A stretch of DNA of 64,000 nt from Leptidea sinapis (taxonomy: Eukaryota > Arthropoda > Insecta > Lepidoptera > Pieridae), in assembly GCF_905404315.1 (NCBI RefSeq), contig NC_066287.1, forward strand, positions 6,138,001-6,202,000, written 5' to 3'. Positions 44,201 to 56,200 of the stretch are shown here, piece by piece (the first letter of the stretch is position 1; each line of letters opens with the position of its first letter). The translations under genes and the position numbers were made by a program. The notes below the pieces were generated by a model. It ran no database searches. It worked only from the letters and a program-made list of their open reading frames with translations, and was not told where the DNA came from.

Positions 44201-47200
44201 GCATCAGCCAGTATAATAATAAAATACAATTTTGTCATTTCACCGTCTGTTAGGGTTTGTAACCGATTACAGTTTGATATTGTTCATAGATGTCGCCCTA
44301 AGCCATCAAGGACGCATTATCTAAGTTTATTATAGAACTGTGACCTTACTTATTATGTAACTGGTGAATATACGATTGGTACGCCCCTATTAAGTGTTTT
44401 AATACCTTAGTTAGTGGGATATTTTTGGGAATTGTACATGGTCCTTCGAGAGTGCCGGAACTGGTGCCTTGCGGTTGATTGTGTCAAGTCCGTTCAGCGC
44501 CTGTTTGTGGTAATCGGTACTCTTCGATGTACTGAGGGAGCACCTATTTGGGCCTGAACTTTTAAAAACTGAGGGGAGCACCCCCTTAGTCACCTGTCTG
44601 GAGAGGCGTCAGGAGCAGCAATTGCAGAGGGGAGCACCCCCTGGGACACCTGTCTGGAGAGGAGCAGCAATTGCAGAGGGGAGCACCCCCTGCAACACCT
44701 GTCACAGCAACCCACGTGCCGTCCAAAGACAAGTAACGTCACTTGTCATATGTCATCTTACGTCAGAAGTTAAGTGTGTGTATGTGTGGGACAACTACCG
44801 AAGATTAATCGTGAGTACAAGTTTGAACTTTAATTACTAGGAAGATTTAACTTAGAAAATTCAAGATAGAAGTTATTATTGACTTGTTAAATTCAAAGTG
44901 TTTAGGACTTAGAATAATTTGTTAAAAAGTGATCCGACGGGGAACCTATGCCCGATTTTAAAGTGAAAAGAATAGTGTTAAAAGACTTAGAAAAATTTCA
45001 ACGATTTTGTCTTTAACTTAGAAAAATATTTTAACATTTTTGAGATTTTTGTTGATTCAATTTTTATATTGTTTTCGATTTAAACTAGAGATTAGTTGTT
45101 TTAACTTTTAGTCATGGGTGATAATTATATTAAACTTCAGGATGATATTTTAAGTAAAATTGAAAGAAATTTATGTAACTTTAAAAAATCTCCAAAGGAA
45201 AGAATAAGCATAGGTTATCTTGAAACGCGCTTAGAAGCTTTAGAGAAATTGTGGTCTTCTTTCTTCTCAAATCATCAAAAAATTGTTTATGAAATGAAAA
45301 AGGATGTGTTGATACAAAATGATTATGTTTTAAATGAAGTGTTCGATAACTGTGAGGAAATGTATCTAGATTATAAGTCATTATTGAAAGATAAATTATT
45401 AATATTAAAAAAGTCAAATGTTGTATCCGTTGAGAATAAAACGAATCAGAGCAATGTTAAATTACCTAAGATTGAGATACCTAAATTTACTGGTAAATAT
45501 TCGGAGTGGCCAAGTTTTAGAGATTTGTTCCTATCGTTGATTCATAATGAGACTACCATTGATGATGTACAAAAATTGCACTATCTTAAGGGTTGTCTCA
45601 CGGGAGAGGCGGAGCAGTTGGTGAGACACATTTCATGTACTGCGGATAATTATTTAATTTGTTGGGAGCAGTTAGAAAGCCGGTATAATAATAAAAAATT
45701 TCAAGCTAACTGTATTCTTAAAAGGTTAACAAATCAAAAAGCTCTGTCGTCTGAGTCATCGAGTGCAATCAGAAATTTGTTAGATACTACTAAAGAATGT
45801 TTGAGTGCGTTAAAAAACTTAGGTATCGATGTAAAGTCATGGGATATAATAATTATATTTCTGATAAGTCAAAAGTTAGACTCAGAATCACGTAAACAGT
45901 GGGAACAAAAGGCAACCGAGATTTCTGATTTACCAACTATGGCATCATTTGAGGAATTTTTACAAAATCGGTTTAGGTCCTTGGAGTTTTTAGACCCTAA
46001 ATTAATTAAGCAAGAGAAACCTACGTGTACTCATGTCGCCACTACTAGTTTTAATTGTGTGTTTTGCTCTGAAAATCATAAATTATTTAATTGTAAGAAA
46101 TTTTCTAAGGAAACGGTTGACTCACGGCGTAATTTTGTCCAAACCCAGCATTTATGTTTTAATTGTTTGACACCTAATCATTCAGTATACCAATGCAATC
46201 AATCTACAAGGTGTCGAATTTGTAAGAAAAAGCACCACACTTTACTTCATACCAAATCTCCCAAATCAGCAAGCTTAACGCAAGCTGATCAACCTGGTGA
46301 AGGAAATACTTCGGTAGTAGGTAACGTTATTCATTCTTCCCAGGCTCAAGGTGAGGGTACTGATCGTCCTATTTTATCTTGTTTTTCAAACACAAACCAT
46401 CAAGTTTTGTTAGCGACTGCTTTAGTGAAAGCAGTTTCACAAGCTAATACTACACCGGTTGTGTTGAGGTCCTTGATTGATCAAGGGTCTCAAGCCTCTT
46501 TCATTACAGAGGCTGCAGTTCAACTGCTTGGTCTCAAAAAGCATTCTGAGACAAATTTTATGTCAGGTTTAGGCGGCGCCCAGAGTTTAACTTTGTTATC
46601 AAAGTCCTCTGTAGTTTTGAAAATACAGTCACGTCTAGATCCGAGCTTTGTCATTACAATCAAGGCTCATGTTTTGAAAAAACTCACAACATTCTTACCT
46701 AGTAAGAAAGTTGATGTTCAAATGCTACCAACTCTTTTGTCCATGCAGTTGGCGGATCCCTCGTTCCACACACCTAGCAAGATTGATCTTCTTTTAGGTG
46801 CAGACGTGTATAGCCAAATATTGTTGAAAGGTTTAGTCAGGGGTCCGCCAGGATCTGTAATTGCGCAGCAAACAGCACTTGGTTGGATCCTCTCTGGCAA
46901 AATGCACAACGGAGAAACTGTAATTAGGAACGGGACGTGTGACAATGTAGTTAGCATGCATTTGACACACTGTAATGAGAACGAATTATTAAAAAAATTC
47001 TGGGAGTTGGAATCTGAATCAAGTAAACCTAAGAAGTATTTCACTCAAGAGGAAGAAAATTGTGAAAGGTTATTCAAGGAAAGTACTTCTAGGGATGAAA
47101 CTGGTAGATTTATTGTCAAACTTCCTTTTAAGTCGGATAATCCGCAATGTAAATTTGGTAACTCAAGAGATATAGCTCTTAAGCGATTTCTTATGTTAGA

Positions 47201-50200
47201 AAAACGCTTAATCAAAAATCCTGGTCTTAAAATTGAGTACTCTAAGGTAATTAACGAATATCTTGATCTTGGTCATATGGAAGAAGTTTTAGCAGAGGAT
47301 GTTGATAAACCAGACGCTGTTTACCTACCACATCATGCGGTGATACGTCAAGACAAACTTACATCTAAGGTTCGTGTGGTTTTTGACGCTTCATGCAAGG
47401 GATTCAACGGGGTATCATTAAATGATGACTTAATGGTTGGTCCCACACTTCAGCCTGAGTTACGACATTTACTCATGCGATGGCGTTGTTACCCGATTTC
47501 ACTCGTCGCAGATATTGTCAAAATGTATCGACAAGTGAAGGTGGCGGAGAGCGACGCAGATTATCAACGTATATTATGGCGTGATGACCCAAACGATGTA
47601 ATAAGACATTTTCGTTTATTAAGAGTCACTTTTGGTACATCATCAGCACCATATTTGGCTGTGCGAACTCTTCAAGAACTGGTCCGTAAGGATGGTAAAG
47701 AGTTTCCGTTGGCTTCAAATATAATACTAAAGGAGTTATATATCGACGATTTAATGTCCGGATGTCATACGGTAGCCGAAGGCATTCAAATATATGAAGA
47801 GATGACGGAATTACTGAATCGTGGTGGATTTCCATTACAAAAGTTTTCTAGCAATAGTCAGGAGTTGCTTGAAGAGATTAAGGCGGAAAACAGCGAGTCT
47901 AATGAAGCCATGGAAATTAAAATTGATGAAGTAATGAAAATACTAGGACTCACCTGGAATAGAGAAGAGGACAAGTTTCAGTTCACTGTCAAGCTTTCTT
48001 CGGTGGAATCACCAATAACCAAACGAAAGGTTATTTCCGACATTGCTCGTCTATTCGATCCATTGGGTTGGATAGCGCCAGTTGTGACCAAGGCTAAAAT
48101 ATTTATCCAACAGCTATGGTTATCTGGCGTTGATTGGGATAGCGAGCTTCCTAAGTCATTGCTTAAAAGCTGGTTGGAGTTCAGGAATGATTTGAAATCT
48201 CTTACAACCTTTCGCATTTCTCGATGGATACGATCGAATTTAACTGATCAATGTCGAGAACTACATGGGTTCTGTGATGCATCAAACGCAGCCTATGCAG
48301 CTGTTGTTTATGCTCGCATAATTGATAATAGTGGCAACGTGCATGTGAGTTTGATAACTTCAAAAACTCGGGTAGCACCCATAAAGCAGGTCTCAATTCC
48401 ACGTCTTGAGCTGTGTGGAGCTGTTTTGCTAGCAAGACTTTTAGATGAAGTTGGTCTCATTCTTGATGTTCCTAAACATCAAACTCACGCTTGGACGGAT
48501 TCTTCTATCGTCTTGGCTTGGCTCAGAAGCCATCCAAGTCGATGGAAGACCTTCATTGCCAATAGAGTTTCCGAAATACATACCTTGTTGGATGGAAATC
48601 AGTGGTCCCATGTTATATCAAAAGAAAATCCCGCTGATTGCGCTTCCAGGGGATTATCTGCAACAGAGTTTGTACACAATGACCTCTGGAAACTGGGCCC
48701 TGAGTGGTTGTACAGTAGGTACATAGATTGTAGCAAGGGAGAAGAGAGAGACACATCTTTGGAAGAACGCAAACATAAGATTAGTAGTCACACTGTAACT
48801 AGTGATAAAGACGAAAATATATTTTCGAGATTTTCATCTCTAAGAAAACTTACCAGAGTGTTGTCCTTCTGCCGTCGAGTGTTGTACTGGAACAAACCTG
48901 AAAATGAAAGGTACATTAGTAACATTTTAACTGCTAAAGAATTACAAGAAACACTTATGATTTGTATTAAGATTTGTCAAAAAGAAAATTTTAAAGAAGA
49001 TATGGGAAATATAAAGAATAATGAAAAATTAAATAAAACAAGTAAACTTACCTCGTTGAATCCATTTCTGGGACGGGATGGTATTCTTAGAGTAGGGGGA
49101 CGGTTGCATAATGCTTCTTTGTCCGATGATATGAAGCATCCTATAATCATTCCACACAAATCACATTTTACTTACCTTCTTATACACGATGCTCACGAAA
49201 GGACTCTTCATGGTGGTCCACAACTTGTCCTTAACTATTTGAGAAGCAAGTACTGGGTTATTGGAGCTAAAAGTGTTGTAAGACAATTTGTTAAAAAATG
49301 TGTGATCTGTATTCGCCATTCAGCCCAGGTTAACCAACAGATGATGGGACAGCTACCCGTGTCCAGAGTAACAGCACATCGACCTTTTCTTAGAAGTGGA
49401 GTGGACTATGCCGGTCCAATCAGTATTCGTACCACCAAAGGCCGTGGACATCGCTCAATGAAGGGGTACATATGCCTTTTTATATGTATGGCTACACGTG
49501 CCATTCACTTGGAAGTAGTCAGTGACATGACTTCTGAAACCTTTTTGGCAGCCTTTAAGCGCTTTGTTGCTCGAAGAGGTCACGTCGCTGAACTTTGGAG
49601 TGATAATGGTACTACCTTTGTTGGCAGTGCACGAGAGCTAAAGAATTTATTCAATTTGGAAAGGTCTACTGTTGCTGAAGATATTCTTGATTTTTTATCC
49701 TCTAATGGTACTGCTTGGCACTTTATCCCTCCTCGTGCTCCAAATTTTGGAGGATTATGGGAAGCTGGCGTAAAGTCTACTAAGTATCACCTTAAGCGTA
49801 TTGTAGGTGACAAGACACTCACATATGAGGAGTTATCTACCGTATTGTCCCAGATTGAGGCTTGTCTTAATTCTCGACCTTTGACTCAGTTGTCCAACAA
49901 TCCGGAGGATCCTCAGCCTCTAACACCAGCGCATTTTCTGGTGGGAGAACCATTAGTGTCTGTACCTGATGCTAACTATGAAATGTCAACTATAAGTAGC
50001 CTAAAAAGGTGGCAGTTAGCTCAGAGAATGGTTCAAGATTTCTGGCGTAGATGGTCTCAGGAGTACTTGACGCAATTGCATCATAGATATAAATGGAACG
50101 CTACCATTCCAGAACCAAATATTGGTAGTGTGGTTTTAGTAAAGGAAGATGATTTACCTCCAACTAAGTGGCTTTTTGGTCTAATTGTAGATAAACATCC

Positions 50201-53200
50201 AGGTTTGGACAATCTTACTCGCGTAGTCACCCTCAAATACAAGGGAAATCTTATTAAACGGCCCGTATCTAAATTGATTATACTGCCTGTTAAGGATTAA
50301 ATTTTTATTTGTAGTAGATATGTAGATTTTATATATATAAGATTAACTGTATTTAATTTGTAACCACTGCGAATATTTTTCTTCATTTGTATTATTTGTA
50401 AGTCACTGATGTTTGCTGTTAAATTTACGATTTAGATTAAGATTCATAGTATTGATAAGTTGCATATAATATGTAAGTATTGTTGTTTTGGCTGGACTAC
50501 GTCCATGGCGGCCGGTATGTTAGGGTTTGTAACCGATTACAGTTTGATATTGTTCATAGATGTCGCCCTAAGCCATCAAGGACGCATTATCTAAGTTTAT
50601 TATAGAACTGTGACCTTACTTATTATGTAACTGGTGAATATACGATTGGTACGCCCCTATTAAGTGTTTTAATACCTTAGTTAGTGGGATATTTTTGGGA
50701 ATTGTACACCGTCGATTTTAAGTCAAGGTTGGTTAGGTTAGGTATAAAGCAAGCAAAAGCAAGGTATACGCCATACCTTGCTATTGAAGTGTCTTAACGA
50801 TGGCAGACGGCTCCATACCCACTTTGTGCAAGGCAATCACTGAAATTCAGTTTTCTTTAACACAGCATTCTATTATTCTGATAACATACTAATCTCGAAA
50901 GTGTGAAATGGTGGGAATTTATTGAAGCATTAAAATTAAAAAAAAAAATGTTTAATCCAGAAAAAAACAATTAAAAGATTTATGTTGTAACTATATTCAC
51001 GACCAGACTAGTTACATTTTTAAATCTACAAGTCATGTTGGGACATAATATGAATTTTAATTTACCACAAGCTGAGGTGATGATGCAGCATTATGGTAAT
51101 ACAAATGTTGATTTCTATTATTATGTAATGTGTAGTATGTAAATGTAGTGGCATTTAAATAAGAACTTTTGTTCATGTGTTAGCAACAACATTGTTTAAT
51201 TATCTTATAATGTACTTATAAGTTAGTTTACCAGTGGGAGGCTCCTTTGCACAGGATGCCGGCTTGATTATGGGTACCACAACGGCGCCTATTTCTGCCG
51301 TCAAGCAGTAATGTGTAAGCATTATTGTGTTGCGGTCTGAAGGGCGCCGTAGCTAGTGAAATAATTGGGCAAATGAGACTTAACAACTTATGTCTCAAGG
51401 TGACGAGCGCAGTTGTAGTGCCGCTCCGAATTTTTGGGTTTTTCAAGAATCCTGAGCGGCACTGCATTGTAATGGGCAGGGCGTATCAATTGCCATCAGC
51501 TGAACGTCCGGCTCGTCGAAAGTTAAATTATCTTATAATGTAGTTTAATTAAATTAATAGGTAGTTTCATTTACGAGCTAAGTTCTGCAACTCGACGTCT
51601 TCTGTGCTCCTCATTTTCGGGAAAAAAAATTGGGTTCAAACTTCAAATACTAGTGGTCTACTAAAATACAAGAACAAACCTTGTATTTATAGTAGACCAT
51701 GTTGGTCTAATGTGAGATGTTGAACTTCACGCACAACTTTTAATTTTATTCGCCGATGTATATAGATTCTCTTACGATGTTTTCTTTCACTGTAAGAGCG
51801 TGGAATAAAATTGAAGAAAATTGGGATAACGTGTTTTTCCTCAAATTAAACTAGCCTGATCGATTTTTCGTCTCCAAACACCCTTGTGTAGTAAACAAGT
51901 TTTTATGAATGCTAGATTGAATTACTCGTTTAAATATTTAAGTTTAGAATATGAAACGAAAAATATATTCGTACGTGGTGGGGGTAGAACCGGTTCCTCT
52001 CGTATAAGAGGCAACGGCTTTTAGCCTTAGGGCCTCCGATAGTTAAATTAAAAAAAGATTTAGATGAATTGGTATAATCATGAGCAGGTTTCGTCCCATC
52101 GATTGACGAAACAAGAACGTTGTTATTTTCCATCTCTGAATGTATGTTTTGCTATCGAATATGGTATGTTTAATACATTCCGGCGAAGTCACGAACAATC
52201 GCTATCAAAATATGTTATGACTGTGACGTGTGGCTTTTTTCGCCCTCAGTTCTTGCAATTCAAACTCGATCGGACGCACATTGGCGGAAGTGATCACCTA
52301 CCATCGAGCAAAATAAATGATGCCGTAACAGGTTCAATGATTAATAATCTTTATTAAACCACCATAGAAATAACACAGTAGTACTGGAATTATGTTCTGG
52401 TTTGACCGAAGTGGGTGCCGGTGTAATTTTATTTTACAAATTTTGGAAAACTTACAGCTAGGTTACTAAATTAAGTTACATACATAATTACAGACGGACA
52501 GTTAAAAGTTTTCATAGATAGCAATGTACATTTGATATAAGAGTTAAGTGGGCGACAAAAAAGAAAATTTTATAAGATGATAAAGAAAGAAATTAAAAAA
52601 GAGTAAGAATTTACAATTAAACCTGATTGAAACTAACCTAATTGGGGTGGTGAACAAATCTAGGTCTAACAGCTTAAACAAGTCTATGAAAGTTCGACCA
52701 TCCCGCAAAAGATAACTATTTTGTCTATAATTAGTTCTAGCTCCAGGGACCTGCTGTCAGCATGGTCTCCGGAGTGCACAAATCGGAGCATGTAGATCAA
52801 TGCGCGAATTACAATCACAGACACAGATATATGATTCAGATCCGTTCAGTAGTTTCGGAGATGTAAGCCAACATACAAGGAAACTCTGAAATTCGCTGAT
52901 TTGAGTTCTATTACATTTCTTTATGTATTTAATAGCACGGGATGCAAGTCCATGGGCCGTATGACAGGCAAAAAGGAAAAATATGTTGACAGATTGCATA
53001 TTGAAAAACTGCTAAGAACCACTAATAAATATAAAAAAATCCCGCTAAACGCCTGGAAAAGCACCATTTCTGTTGGGAAAACCACCAAGGTGGCAACTCT
53101 GCTTGACACTTCAAGAGATTCGTGTATCTTTAGGGTAATTACCTGTTTTATTTACTCATGTGGTTAATATTGTTCTGTATTCGTGTGTCGTGACTCGCAC

Positions 53201-56200
53201 GCCGCCGCCGTCGAAGCGATCGAGTTAACTATATTAAACGGAGAGGTGGTAAAACCATTGGAATCTGCTATATTTCTTGGCATTACTCTTGATTCCAAAT
53301 TGCAATGGGATATTAAAGGATTGGCGAATTGGCTTAGGTCTGTAGCATATGCGGTGAAAAAAATAAGTCAGTTAACTGATATAGATACGGCGCGACTAGT
53401 ATGCTTTAGTTATTTTCATAGTATTATGTCCTCTGGTATATTGTTATGGGGCAGTGCGGCCGATATTAATGTCATATATGTGCTGCAGAAAAGGGCTATT
53501 CAGGCTATTTATAACCTACGTCCTAAATAATCATTCAGAGAACAAATTAGGGAAATAAACATTTTGACTGTTGCTTCTCAATATATTCTTGATAATGTTC
53601 TATATGTTCATAAGCACATTGAGGAATAAGCTAGAAACTGTGACAATCATAATGTTAACACGAGGAATAAACATAAACTTGTTATGCCTTTTATTGGGCC
53701 ATGTATATGCTTCTACAGTATGAGCCCAGAAAATGTACAAAACAATTAATGTGTTTCGAAATTTAAAAGGATTGTTAAAAAACGTTAGTGTGCGTCGTCG
53801 TCGTGTGTATGATATAAGAATATATTAAGGTATACCTACTCGCGTCATACATAAAAATAAAATAGTATGCATATTTCTGTCTCATTCTTTGCCGGCTTCA
53901 TCCTACACATTTTTGTATTTGTGTCTCTTACCTGTCGTTTTTTCCGTTGCATCCGGTTTGAAATCACAACGATTCTAAAGAAGTTTCACTTCAAAAACAA
54001 TCGCATTTCAAAAATCAGCTGTTTTAATATAGATTGTTGCCCATATATTGCATAACTTCAATTTTACAAAACGTCCTATAACTCTGCTTTCAGATTGCCA
54101 AAAATCCTCAAATTCTCAGCGATGCTTTTTAAATTTATTAGATACTAGCTGACCCGGCAAACTTTGTTTTGCCATATAAAGTATAATTCACGCGATAGTT
54201 TTATAAGTAATAAAATATTGCCTATATTATAGCCTGTACATCATTTTGTTCTATTGTCAATACGCAAAAATAGGTTTTCGATTTCACACCTTGTGTTACA
54301 AAATAGCAATTTTATTACGGATCCCTAATTTTGAAAAAAAAAAACATAGCCTATAGCCTTCCTCGATAAATGCACTACCCAACACTGAAAGAATCATTCA
54401 AATCGGACCAGTAGTACCAGAGATAAGCGCGTTCAAACAAACAAACACTGCAGCTTTATAATATTAGTATAGATTTATTAACACCAATTTCATCCTTTTA
54501 CATCTTGGCCCAATAATGTATGAAAGGCTATCCGTTTCCTTTTGGTAGGTCTAGGAATAAGTTTTTTTTAATAACTTTATGGCAATACAACGTTTCCTGG
54601 GTCAGCTAGTAATTTATAATAATTTCAAATGTATATGTCAAGTAATTAAAAAAAATAGTGAAGAACAAATTAAAATCATTTCGCATTTAAATAATAGCAA
54701 TTCACGTAATGGTCGGGGTCAAAAGACTATGATTAATGTGAACAATTATAACTATACGTAAAATATATTACGCGTTGCAAAGACGCAATAATATCTTATA
54801 TTAACGTTTACAAGAGATTCATTTATCTTATAATTTATAAGAAACACGAATAAATTTATGTAAATTTGATAATTTAAGTTTTTATTTAATTAAATTTAAT
54901 GTGGTGTGGTGAGCATACTGGCGTGCTCTGTTAGTAAACTCGTTCCTAAACTTCTATATTATTTCTCCGAGGTTGCTGCGAAAGGTTTTTATTAAATGAA
55001 TATAAGGGACGAGACGAGCAGGACGTACAGCTGATAGTAATTGATACGCCCTGCCCATTACAATGCAGTGCCGCTAAAGATTATTGAAAAATAAAAAATA
55101 TCAATCAATAATTAAATAATCAAAAATTCTTAGCGTCACTACAACTGCGCTCCTCACCTTGAGACATAAGATGTCAAGTTTCGTTTGCCCAGTAATTTCA
55201 CTACTACAGCGCCCTTCAGACCGAAACACAGTAATGCTTATACATTACTGCTTCACGGCAGAAATAGGCGCCGTTGTGGTACCCATAATCTAGCCGGCAT
55301 CCTGTGCAAATGCATCCGATTTCCATCCGCGTGCGGAGCTAGTCCGCATGCGTTTAATCCGAACGCTCATTTCTCTTACAACACCAGAGGAATCACAGGA
55401 GCGTTGCCGGCCTTTAAGGAAGGTATACTCCTCGTGATAAATGCGGTAGAAGACACACAATGAAGCGACGTCTCTACGCAACGCCAAGTGATCCGCCGTT
55501 CACAGAGCACTCGAACCCCGACAATTCGAGCTGCTCTGTGTTCCACGCGGTCAAATGGATCGAGCTGATACTGGGGTGCACTAGACCAGAGATGACAGCA
55601 ATACTCCATGTGTAGTGGACCTGCGCTTTGTAGAGCGCTAGAATGTGGGCCGGCTTGAAGTATTGCCGTGCTCTATTAATGACGCCCAGCTTCTTCGAAA
55701 CCAATTTGGCTTTGCCCTCCAGATGGCCACGGAATTGGCAATCGCTCGAGATTTCGAGAACCAGTATTCCGATACTAGGCGAGGCTTTAAGGCAAGTGTT
55801 GTCGAAGAGCGGTGATTCGACAGGTTTTTTAGTGGTAAGCGCGCAAACTTGAGTCTTCTGGAGGTTAAATTGGATAAGGTTCAATTTACCCCATTCCGCG
55901 ACCTTCTCGAGAAGTCTCGAAACTCGATAGAAGACACAAGTTTCTCCCGGCAGTGGTCGACGATTTCCCGAGAGAGACCTGCATGGCCCGTGTATACGGC
56001 ATCACCAGTACTGTCGTCTGCAAAGCAATGTATGTTAAAGGTGTCCAACATATCATTGATATGTAGAAGAAACAGCGTGGGAGATAGCACACAGCCTCGG
56101 GGCACTCCAGTGTTCACGGGCTTTCTCTTGCAACACCAGAAGAATCACAGGAGCGTTGCCGGCCTTTAAGGAAGGTGTACGCGCTTTTTTTGAAGGTACC

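Larger units (their letters stand above)
44243..50713 (+). mobile_element. Complete BEL/Pao LTR retrotransposon with TSD
   Basis: 5' LTR 44248-44438 and 3' LTR 50518-50708, both 191 bp with TGTTA...TACA ends and no difference between them by eye. A 5-bp target duplication, CCGTC, lies at 44243-44247 and 50709-50713. A primer-binding site should begin with TGG at 44439. The internal part has a 675-bp leader and one 1728-aa frame. The sequence before the 3' LTR (atggcggccggta) is only weakly purine-rich. The element sits in Hacd2 intron 3 in sense orientation. Identical LTRs and the open frame mean a young, possibly still mobile copy. Confidence 0.95.

Noticed and set aside
50302..50517. A possible envelope-like frame after the BEL polyprotein
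   Set aside because: Only 217 bases, rich in stops, lie before the 3' LTR.
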